DNA of 64,000 nucleotides. Origin: Niastella sp. (GTDB lineage Bacteria; Bacteroidota; Bacteroidia; Chitinophagales; Chitinophagaceae). The position numbers and the translations under genes were made by a program. Below, piece after piece: positions 27,843 to 35,552 of the stretch. The stretch covers positions 1-64,000 of the forward strand of contig JADJVM010000005.1 of the NCBI GenBank assembly GCA_016710595.1, given 5' to 3'. The notes beneath the pieces were generated by a model that saw nothing but the letters and a program-made list of their open reading frames with translations, ran no database searches and was not told where the DNA came from. Every line of letters starts with the position of its first letter. Position 1 is the stretch's first letter.

Positions 27843-28919
27843 ATGTATAAAGATCTTTCGGCTTTTATTAATAAAACAACAGACATTAATACCTTATTAA
27901 CTTTTACACTGCAGCGGCCTGTATATGAACCTGATAACGGGGCTACATCATGGTATGCAAATATTGGCTTAGGAACACCCCCTCAGACGAACCTGCGTTT
28001 TATGATAGATACCGGTACAAAGAATACCTGGATCACTTCAAATCTTTGCAACAGTTCGGCCTGCGCACCTCACCGAAAATTTGACCCTGCTGTTTCCGGC
28101 AGTTTTAAAAAAGATGGGAGCCCGGAGACCATTGATTTTGGGGCCTGGGGATCCATGACAGTTACGCCAGTTAAGGATCTCATCACCCTTCCGGGTAATG
28201 CTGATGCTGTGGAAATAGCATTTGATATGGCTACGAATTATACAGGCTCGCAGTTTCAGGAATTAATTTGCGATGGTGGAATTGGGATTCCTTGTCATAT
28301 TCCTGCAGGACCTAATTCAACCCTTATACTGAATTTGCTAAGTAAGAAGGGACTTATTCCTGCAACCATTGCTTCATTCTGGTATGATCGGGAAACATTA
28401 AAAGGAGAAGTTCAATTCGGTGGCGTTAATATTAATAAATTCAAGAAAGACACTTTCAATGTTATTGAACTGATGGATTTTCCGCCAGACCAGGAATGTT
28501 GGATCGTGAAATTAGATAGCCTGAACGGGTTGTTTGCAGATGGTTCAACCAGAAATATACTAACGAATGTTGCCTTTGCCCTTGATACTGGTTCATCACA
28601 ATTTAAAGGTGATCCCAAATTTATAAACGCTGCAAAAAAAGTTATTACCAATAATGGCCAATATCCTGAGGTCATTCAATTGCCCGGGAAAGTGAGCGAC
28701 TATCCTTACCCGGTACTTGAATTGGTGCTCAATGGAATTTCTTATAAACTCCCTCCTGAAAAATATTTTATACAAGTTTCTGAAAATGAATGGCACCTTG
28801 CTTTTCATTTTCTTGCCGATTGTGAAAATGAATTTCTGGTTGGAACTACTTTCCTGGAATCTGTTTATACCGTTTTTGATTTTGATAACAGATGTATTTG
28901 CCTTGCAGAACCTCAATGA
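27843..28919 (+). CDS. Pepsin-family (A1) aspartic peptidase homologue
   Basis: The 358-residue protein has two pepsin lobes. Lobe one shows YANIGLGTPPQTNLRFMIDTGT with catalytic Asp56. The flap region IDFGAWGSMT aligns with ITYGTGSMT of pepsin, with the flap Tyr apparently replaced by Phe. Then come DGGIGIP and GEVQFGGVN. Lobe two has FALDTGSSQFKG with Asp248, LVLNGISYKLPPEKY, and the ending FLVGTTFLESVYTVFDFDNRCICLA, matching the pepsin C-terminal strand. Pepsin-type A1 enzymes are mainly eukaryotic and only sparsely known in bacteria. No signal peptide or propeptide is visible, which is unusual for the family. It lies 19 bases after the cyclase gene. Confidence 0.85.
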   Translation: MYKDLSAFINKTTDINTLLTFTLQRPVYEPDNGATSWYANIGLGTPPQTNLRFMIDTGTKNTWITSNLCNSSACAPHRKFDPAVSGSFKKDGSPETIDFGAWGSMTVTPVKDLITLPGNADAVEIAFDMATNYTGSQFQELICDGGIGIPCHIPAGPNSTLILNLLSKKGLIPATIASFWYDRETLKGEVQFGGVNINKFKKDTFNVIELMDFPPDQECWIVKLDSLNGLFADGSTRNILTNVAFALDTGSSQFKGDPKFINAAKKVITNNGQYPEVIQLPGKVSDYPYPVLELVLNGISYKLPPEKYFIQVSENEWHLAFHFLADCENEFLVGTTFLESVYTVFDFDNRCICLAEPQ

Positions 28920-28949
28920 TGATTTTAATAAATGAAAACATAGAAGATT

Positions 28950-29756
28950 ATGAGCAACACAAAAGCCTGGATCAATTCATATCATTCATTGATGAAATTA
29001 TATCAGGATCCTGTTACCGGCTTGCTTAAAGGAACCTATGCTTCTACCACTGGAGGTACGGGTACTTATGATGTATTAGGTTGGGCTTCTTTGCAGAGAG
29101 CCACACCTGCTGCAGGGCAAACAATGGCCATATCAATATTGTGGCGTTCCAACGATGGTGGGAAATCTGATCCAAGTCATGAAGTATCGGGCATGGCCGG
29201 ACAGGTAGTGGCAATGCTTAAAACAGAGAACCTGGAACTCCTGCATCTGTTTGTAGAAACCAATCCTGCCACAACTCCCCAAACAGGATTTTATCCTGAT
29301 AAATTAATTTTCGTCCCTGCTGCAGTCAATGAGAATGCTGTTGTTAAGAATGGCATTGTATCAGCAGAACCAGCAATGGCAACAATTACAGATCGTATAA
29401 CCGGAACCTGGGTTGGCAAAACTGCCGAAGGGATCATTGAAATTAGTTTACAACTTGATGAAGCCGGTGAAACTCAACTTTCCGGAACAATTACTTACCC
29501 CGATGGAAACAAATACCCGGTTGCCGGTTTTACAGATATTTTTGCATCACAGCCTGCATTCACCATGCAGGGTATCACATTTAGCACTTACACAGATGGG
29601 CCTGGAGGAAGAAGTTGTATTGCTATAGCCGGTTACCTGAATCTAATATCAGGTAAGATAATTCTTATGCAGCTATTAGCACAAACTACTGATAGTGTTT
29701 CTACATGGTACCAAACACAGTTAGATCAATTGGTTTTACAAAAAGAAATGCAATAA
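28950..29756 (+). CDS. Avidin-like protein with a second possible avidin-like barrel
   Basis: Residues 5-124 follow the avidin/streptavidin pattern. W7-x-N9-x3-S13 equals streptavidin WxNxxxS (Asn23, Ser27). LKGTY30-x-S32 equals LTGTYxS (Tyr43, Ser45). W65-R-S-N equals the Trp79 strand. S76 and SG at 80-81 match the Ser88/WSG region, and Asp117 in YPDKLIF matches the Asp128 position. Trp92, Trp108 and Trp120 equivalents seem absent. Residues about 149-268 look like a second barrel: GTWVGKT (Trp154), QLSGTITY, and a terminal STWYQTQLD (Trp253) resembling the Trp120 strand. Biotin binding is plausible but unproven. No signal peptide is seen, whereas most known avidins are exported. It is the last gene of the run. 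Confidence 0.7.
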   Translation: MSNTKAWINSYHSLMKLYQDPVTGLLKGTYASTTGGTGTYDVLGWASLQRATPAAGQTMAISILWRSNDGGKSDPSHEVSGMAGQVVAMLKTENLELLHLFVETNPATTPQTGFYPDKLIFVPAAVNENAVVKNGIVSAEPAMATITDRITGTWVGKTAEGIIEISLQLDEAGETQLSGTITYPDGNKYPVAGFTDIFASQPAFTMQGITFSTYTDGPGGRSCIAIAGYLNLISGKIILMQLLAQTTDSVSTWYQTQLDQLVLQKEMQ

Positions 29757-29801
29757 GTTGAGATAGACATTGGATAAGGAATAATTATTTTGCTGGCTAT
29801 T

Positions 29802-30221
29802 TCAATTTTTTTTGTATAAATATAATTTCTGGTTTACCGTGTTTAATACCTTATTGATGGACACGGGGTCTGTTTTGGATAATGCATAACCAATCATTTT
29901 GTTGTTGGAAGTGCAGGTTGCAAAACCAAAAAGCTTATCCCCTGTTCTTATTAGATCGCCTTTAATTGCGTCAGGAAAATCCGGGTAGGAATTGGGCCAG
30001 GTGTTAGTAGCCGGGTTATACAAATAAACTTTACTTACACTTTCATCATAAGCTATTATACCTCCGGTAAGCATATCTTCTATAAAAGGAATTATTTTAT
30101 CTGAAACATGTTTCTTCAGCAAATAACCGGATGCCCAGGTTAGTGCAAGAATGAAGCGATGATACAATGTGTTGGCTTCTTGTGCGTCGTAAAGAGTTAT
30201 CACCCACCATAAAGCAAGCAT
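29802..30221 (-). pseudogene. Chimeric fragment: response-regulator piece fused to a kelch-protein tail
   Basis: The first about 55 residues contain ASGYLLKKHVSDKIIPFIED, the end of a NarL-type receiver domain like that at 41467-42093 (GASGYLLKKNVSDKLIPF). From IIAYDE onward the protein matches the last 85 residues of the kelch protein at 33914-35549. At DNA level 29808-30063 and 33923-34181 are about 90 percent identical by eye. The receiver lacks its phospho-Asp part and the kelch part lacks its propeller. The junction falls at a Gly-rich TGG. This is best read as a recombination product, not a functional gene. Confidence 0.65.
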
Positions 30222-30628
30222 AATTTTATTTTTTTAGCGAAAACATCCGCTTGTGTTTCTTAAAAAAAGAGAAGCCACATTTATTCATATGTCGAAAATT
30301 AAATGGTTAGAAATAACGGTAGCACAAGCGGATGCTTGCGCTAAGATTGATGCGGTAAAGAATTGAAAGTATTCTGCTATTCTATGAAGTACCTTAAGGA
30401 AAATGATGTCACTAAGATATTTAATTTTAGCAGTCTGCTGGTTGTTGGTGATTGCTCTGCCACCTGCCCGCCGCACGAACAGCAACAACGGCGGAGCATT
30501 AATACCCAAACATATATTTGTATGTAAAAAAAATTCATCCTTTTAAAATAAAATGAGTTTAAGATTATTCCTAATAAATAAAGTTTTTTCCTATTCGCTT
30601 AGCTTAAGTCTTTATTCTTCGTAGGTTA
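30222..30628. repeat. Gene-free stretch with inverted repeats
   Basis: No credible gene is present. CATCCGCTTGTG at about 30245-30256 is repeated in inverse form (CACAAGCGGATG) at about 30332-30343. A GC-richer foldable segment lies at about 30440-30500 (arms GCCCGCCG and CGGCGGAGC). These may be remnants of a mobile element or a structured RNA. Confidence 0.4.
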
Positions 30629-31963
30629 TCACCGCTTTAAAGGCGCTGAACTAATATTGATTGAGTTTTCAGGATTATTTTCAATTTGTATTTCTGTACT
30701 CGTTATATAATAGTCGAACTGAAGTCCAACAGCTTGGGAATGATTAACGGTAATGTACCTGTTATCTGCGCTGTTATAAGCAATAATACTTACATCAAGT
30801 ATTTTGGCAAAATTTAATCCATGAGGGAATGAAATTGTAGAGCCTGGATATGCAGCCAGCGTACCCGTAAATTTTTTCATTTTAATTTTAGGAGCATCCT
30901 CACCCAATTTAGTAAATCCATTCACATCCAATTCGCTATCTGGGTTTGTGGTACCTATACCAACCTTTACCGCATCAGTAGCTGTACCGCCTAAAACCAG
31001 GCATTTACTACAAGCTACTTTAGCATTGTAACCAATTGCAGTTGCTTTATTAATGCTACTATTTGTTACATCAGCATAGCTGCCAATAGCTGTATTATTC
31101 AGTCCGTTTACATTGTTATATAATGCAGCATTACCAAGAGCAGTATTAGACCCTCCTCCATAATTTAAATACAATGCATCTTTACCTACAGCAGTGTTAC
31201 CTCCACCTGAATTACTTGTATAAAGTGCATTTGCTCCTATTGCAGTATTACTTCCTCCAACAGTATTTAAATATAAAGCGTTATAGCCAATTGCAGAATT
31301 CAAGGAACCCATAGTATTTGAATATAGCACCCGATCTCCTGTTGCAGAATTAAAATTACCACCCGTATTTGCAAAGAGAACATCCCTGCCCATACCAACA
31401 TTATAGGCACCAGAAGTGTTGGAGTTCATAGCCCTGTGGCCAACTACAGTATTTCCACTACCAGAATTATTATTTAATAAGGAGTTTGAACCAATTCCAA
31501 TATTTAATACTCCGGCGTTAATCGCACTACCCGCATTCAACCCAATAAAATAATTCCCTTTTTGATGATCCCATTTACCTGCATTGATATTATTTAATTT
31601 AAAGGATAATGGCTGGTCGTCGGTAGTTCCCATAAAATTAGTAGCAGGCGTGGTGCCTGCGTTTCCTGTGGTACTCCAGCCTGTAAGTGTGGCACTGCCT
31701 GCTATAGAAACCCAACTGCTGCCATTGTAAAAATAAAAACCGGGCGTATTATCAGTTTGATAAATCAATAAACCATTAGCCGGAGTGACAACAGCATTGC
31801 GTTGAGCCATTGTCATCCTGGGTACCAACATGCCTTTGCTCGTACTACTTATATCTAATTGTGCCGAGGCGTTGGGTGTTGCCGTACCAATACCTACATT
31901 TTGTGCAATGGTTGCGTTACAAAAAATAAAGCAAGCAGCTATTAGCAGCATTAACATTTTCAT
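30629..31963 (-). CDS. Secreted tail-fibre/YadA-head-like repeat protein
   Basis: The 444-residue protein has a signal peptide ending NATIAQN. The N-terminal module (NVGIGTATPNASAQLDISSTSKGMLVPRM, then LLIYQTDNTPGFYFYNGSSW) is common in Bacteroidota cell-surface proteins. From about 140 to 330 it carries degenerate 17-residue repeats of the NTAIGxxAL type, as in YadA heads and trimeric fibres. The C-terminal domain of about 90 residues (TGTLAAYPGSTISFPHGL) resembles phage-fibre tips. It probably forms a trimeric surface or extracellular fibre. The first about 410 bases are nearly identical to those of the gene at 32597-33838. Confidence 0.65.
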   Translation of the reverse strand: MKMLMLLIAACFIFCNATIAQNVGIGTATPNASAQLDISSTSKGMLVPRMTMAQRNAVVTPANGLLIYQTDNTPGFYFYNGSSWVSIAGSATLTGWSTTGNAGTTPATNFMGTTDDQPLSFKLNNINAGKWDHQKGNYFIGLNAGSAINAGVLNIGIGSNSLLNNNSGSGNTVVGHRAMNSNTSGAYNVGMGRDVLFANTGGNFNSATGDRVLYSNTMGSLNSAIGYNALYLNTVGGSNTAIGANALYTSNSGGGNTAVGKDALYLNYGGGSNTALGNAALYNNVNGLNNTAIGSYADVTNSSINKATAIGYNAKVACSKCLVLGGTATDAVKVGIGTTNPDSELDVNGFTKLGEDAPKIKMKKFTGTLAAYPGSTISFPHGLNFAKILDVSIIAYNSADNRYITVNHSQAVGLQFDYYITSTEIQIENNPENSINISSAPLKR

Positions 31964-32245
31964 ATTTAAGTTTTTAATTTTTTATTGAAAATTTTTATTC
32001 CATTTCCAAAGCCCGGATTTTAAATCTAATAAAGCCATTGATTTTTTTTGTTATCACCAACAGGTTATCAACGTGAGGTTGAATATCCAGTAAATTGTTT
32101 TTATTGGTTTCTCCCTCCTCATTTTTTAATGGTAAAGACCGTTTTTAATATCGTATTGTCAATAAGTGAAAATTGAAATTCAAAAGCATTAATAAGCAAA
32201 TGATACTTTTTTTCATATCTATTATTATTTTATCCAAAAGTTATT

Positions 32246-32332
32246 GGTGTTTGCCTACACTAAAGCCAACTGCACAACACACAACAACGGCAGCGTTGGG
32301 GTTGCCAACTGAGCGTGTTTAGTGGGAACACC
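32246..32332. repeat. Imperfect inverted repeat with internal short repeats
   Basis: GGTGTTTGCCTACACTAAA at the left end is largely complementary to TTTAGTGGGAACACC at the right end. Inside are two copies of GCCAACTG and a small palindrome AACG-GCAG-CGTT. It is more GC-rich than the surrounding DNA. It may be an att-like site, a folded mobile-element end or an RNA. Confidence 0.4.
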
Positions 32333-32401
32333 CGCAAAGGGAAAATATAAAGATTGGTAAGGTTAATACTTCTTGTAAAACAATTTTTTGGGTTCCTGCT
32401 T

Positions 32402-32587
32402 TTACCAATTATATTTTGGAACTGACGGAATATTTATATTGGCATGTTCGATAAATTTAAAAATATTAGGGAATGATTCGGTAGCTGCATCGTATTATAT
32501 ACCAAGGTTATCCATAACAACATAGATGGCTGGATCGCTTTTCCAGCTTGTATCAGATAGATAGATAAGGGTGTCGAAGGTTGATGA
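32402..32587 (-). pseudogene. Decayed coding remnant, possibly a DDE transposase end
   Basis: The minus frame reads protein-like sequence (DTLIYLSDTSWKSDPAIYVV, MDNLG), one internal TAA, then YDAATESFPNIFKFIEHANI and VPKYNW before a stop. The order VMDN followed by PKYNW vaguely recalls the DN...PxxSW ending of IS630-type transposases. The match is weak and no start codon or upstream part is present. Confidence 0.3.
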
Positions 32588-32596
32588 CCTATAACA

Positions 32597-33838
32597 TCAA
32601 TTTATTTTATAGACAATGAAAGAGAAATCAGCATCGGCCGGATCAAATTGTTTATAAATATCGTTGTCTCCTCCTCCTATAGGGTGTAAGTGAGTACTTA
32701 AAAAGAAGGTTTTTATAATTAAATAACCGAAAGAGAAATTATAGCTAACAGACTTAGAGCCGCCATTATTAGGGTCAAAAATAGTAGCAACAATCACTGT
32801 ATTCTCTTCATTAAGATTACTACCCGGTGCAAAAGTAATTTGATACGAACCCGGATAATTACTATTATGGGAAACAGTAAAATTATTTGTGCTTACTATA
32901 ACTGTTCCATCATCTTTAATTCTTCCAAAAGCAAAAGGGATCATGTTCACTGAACCGGTAGAAGGGGTGTGTATTTCACCTGATAATTTTATATTCCCGT
33001 TTACTTCTAATTTTTCCACTGGTGTTGTAGTGCCAATCCCTACATTAACAGCGTTGGCACCTGTACCGCCTAATGTCAAACAATTGCTGCAACCTACTTC
33101 AGAATTTGCACCTATTGCTGTGGCATTGGTTAGTATCCCACTACTTACATCGGCATGATCGCCTACGGCAGTATTGTGGCTACCGGTAGTGTTTCCAAAT
33201 AAGGAATTTATACCTATTGCCGTATTATAAGTGCCAACTGTGTTTGTATAAAGTGCTTGCTGTCCTATCCCAACATTATAGAGGCCGGAAGTATTATAAT
33301 TCATACTAAAATGACCAATAGATGTATTTCCTTTGCCGGTATTTGTTTTTGCTAACGTACCTGTGCCGATACCAATGTTTGAATATCCTGTGGTGATGGC
33401 GGCTCCTGTATTTAACCCGATAAAGTAATCTCCTTTTAGATGATCCCATTTACCTGCATTGGTATTATTTAATTTAAAGGATAATGGCTGGTCGTCGGTA
33501 GTTCCCATAAAATTAGTAGCAGGCGTGGTGCCTGCGTTGCCTGTGGTACTCCAGCCTGTAAGTGTGGCACTGCCTGCTATAGAAACCCAACTGCTGCCAT
33601 TGTAAAAATAAAAACCGGGCGTATTATCAGTTTGATAAATCAATAAGCCATTAGCCGGAGTGACAACAGCATTGCGTTGGGCCATTGTCATCCTGGGTAC
33701 CAACATGCCTTTGCTCGTACTACTTATATCTAATTGTGCCGAGGCGTTGGGTGTTGCCGTACCAATACCTACATTTTGTGCAATGGTTGCGTTACAAAAA
33801 ATAAAGCAAGCAGCTATTAGCAGCATTAACATTTTCAT
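32597..33838 (-). CDS. Secreted tail-fibre/YadA-head-like repeat protein (paralogue)
   Basis: The 413-residue protein has the same signal peptide and first about 135 residues as the protein at 30629-31963. It has fewer NTAIG-type repeats (about 140-250), a CLTLGGTGANAVNVGIGTTTP connector, and a different C-terminal domain of about 110 residues (SVNMIPFAFGRIKDDGTVIV ...). The pattern of shared N-terminus and swapped C-terminus suggests module exchange between paralogues. It is likely an exported fibre or adhesin. It shows no T9SS-type C-terminal signal. Confidence 0.65.
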   Translation of the reverse strand: MKMLMLLIAACFIFCNATIAQNVGIGTATPNASAQLDISSTSKGMLVPRMTMAQRNAVVTPANGLLIYQTDNTPGFYFYNGSSWVSIAGSATLTGWSTTGNAGTTPATNFMGTTDDQPLSFKLNNTNAGKWDHLKGDYFIGLNTGAAITTGYSNIGIGTGTLAKTNTGKGNTSIGHFSMNYNTSGLYNVGIGQQALYTNTVGTYNTAIGINSLFGNTTGSHNTAVGDHADVSSGILTNATAIGANSEVGCSNCLTLGGTGANAVNVGIGTTTPVEKLEVNGNIKLSGEIHTPSTGSVNMIPFAFGRIKDDGTVIVSTNNFTVSHNSNYPGSYQITFAPGSNLNEENTVIVATIFDPNNGGSKSVSYNFSFGYLIIKTFFLSTHLHPIGGGDNDIYKQFDPADADFSFIVYKIN

Positions 33839-33913
33839 ATTTATAGTTTATTTGTGTTCAAATATTTCAATTCGCCTTAGCAAGATCTTTACGCATTTGC
33901 ATTACATCTTCAT

Positions 33914-35549
33914 CTAATTCTTTTTGTATAAATATAATTTCTGGTTTACCGTGTTTAATACCTGATAGATGGACACGGGGTCTGTTTTGGATAATGCATA
34001 ACCAATCATTTTGTTGTTGGAGGTACAGTATGCAAAACCAAAAATTTTATCCCCTGTACTTATCAGGTCGCCGTTATTAATTAAGTCAGGAAAATTCGGG
34101 TAGGAATTGGGCCAGGTATTGGTAGCCGGGTTATACAAATAAACTTTACTTGTACCTTCATCGTAAGCTATTATACCGGTTCCTGTCCAAATCATTTTCG
34201 GTCTAGTGGGTATAGCTATCGCTGCGGGGGGGTTCATATATGTCCATGTATTAGTGGCAGGATTGTATTTCCCCCCTGTTTTATAATTCAAAAACTCGTA
34301 ATCTTCGTCACATCCCCAATAATCAATAGGCGGAGTTTGTGTATAATCCTGGTAATGGGTTGCTACTACTGTTTCTGATCTTAACCCGCCTCCCCAAACT
34401 ACCATTTCGGTTCCCGTCCAAACTCCTGCATGATAGGTTCTGGGAGACAGCGTGTTGGAACCAATGTGATTACTATACGAACCTGTGGCAGGTGTATATT
34501 TAAACCCATCGTTATAATTAGTATATAGCGTATAGTTTATTCCTGCGCAATGCGTTGTGGTAGAAGTTGCAGCCACCCTTGTACCTCCACCCCAAACATA
34601 TAGTTGTGTACCTGTCCAAATAGCTGATGCCCCAATTCTTGCTGGTATATTAAGTAAAGGATTGGGGTAGGCAATCGTTGTCCAGGAATCACTTGCGGGG
34701 TTATAGATGCCGCCATTACTAAAATAGTCATCATCTGCATTCTGGCCTCCCCAAACAATCAATGTAGTTCCGGTAGAAACCGACATGTATTCCTTTCGGG
34801 AAGCAGGGATATTGGTACTACTAATTGCAGACCAGGTTTTGCTTGGCACATGATACTTGAACCCTTTCATTGTATTATTATTGTTATTCAAACCTCGATA
34901 CAAACAAATGATATAATCGCCACATTGCTTTGCAATCCAATTGTTGACATATCCCCCGGCACCAGGCAGGGGCGTAAATGTTCATAAGAATATTTATCGG
35001 TAGCAAAATCATAATAATAAATGGATGAAAAATTGAGGCCAAAAACTTTTGTTCCATCCCAAAATGGACCCCAGTACGTTCCACAGGCTGGAGCAGATGA
35101 ATTATCAGGTTCTGATGCATTTACGGGGTACCATGTATTAGGTGGAATGATTGTGGTTTCTTCCAGGGCCATCAATTGAACTGTTCAGATAGCCTTTGTA
35201 ACTGAACCCGTTGTTTTCCAATGAAGGGTCATGTTTTATTTCGCTCATCACAATGGCGCCTGCAGGTAATGAGTTTGCACCAATAGGCGCCACGCCGTGG
35301 CGTTGTAACTATAAAAAAGCCCGGCGTATTATCTGTCTGATAAATTATCAACCCGTTTGCCGGTGTGGCAATGGCATTGCGTTGCGCCATCGTTATATGT
35401 GGCAGCAACATTCCTTTGCTGATGCTCTTTACATCCAATATTGCACTGGCATCGGCAACAGAGGCATCGTTGTTGATGGACACGGATTGGGAAAAAGCTG
35501 TTTGTAATATACAGGCAGTGGTCAGAAGTAATAAGGTTATTTTTTTCAT
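33914..35549 (-). pseudogene. Kelch-repeat secreted protein broken by several frameshifts
   Basis: The minus-strand pieces form one ancestral gene. Signal peptide and SVSINNDASVADASAILDVK module come from 35549. A first shift occurs at about 35290-35310, after NTPGFF. A piece with AIVMSEIKHDPSLENNG follows, then a second shift at about 35170. Next is NTWYPVNASEPDNSSAPACG with a third shift in a G-run at about 34960. Finally an open 33914-34960 frame carries kelch blades (GGIYNPASDSW, GGKYNPATNTW, VVWGGG). The intact product would be an exported beta-propeller of about 545 residues. It begins three bases after the S74-type gene ends, suggesting one operon. Its 3' end was copied to 29808-30063. 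Confidence 0.7.
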
Positions 35550-35552
35550 AGT

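Larger units (their letters stand above)
31964..32596. other. Gene-poor 630 bp between two fibre genes
   Basis: No intact gene is present. The segment holds a complex inverted-repeat structure at 32246-32332 and a decayed coding remnant at 32402-32587. The remainder is AT-rich and shows nothing recognisable. Confidence 0.5.

Noticed and set aside
30288..30365. 25-codon frame containing one arm of the inverted repeat
   Set aside because: Its sequence is explained by the repeat and it has no protein-like features.
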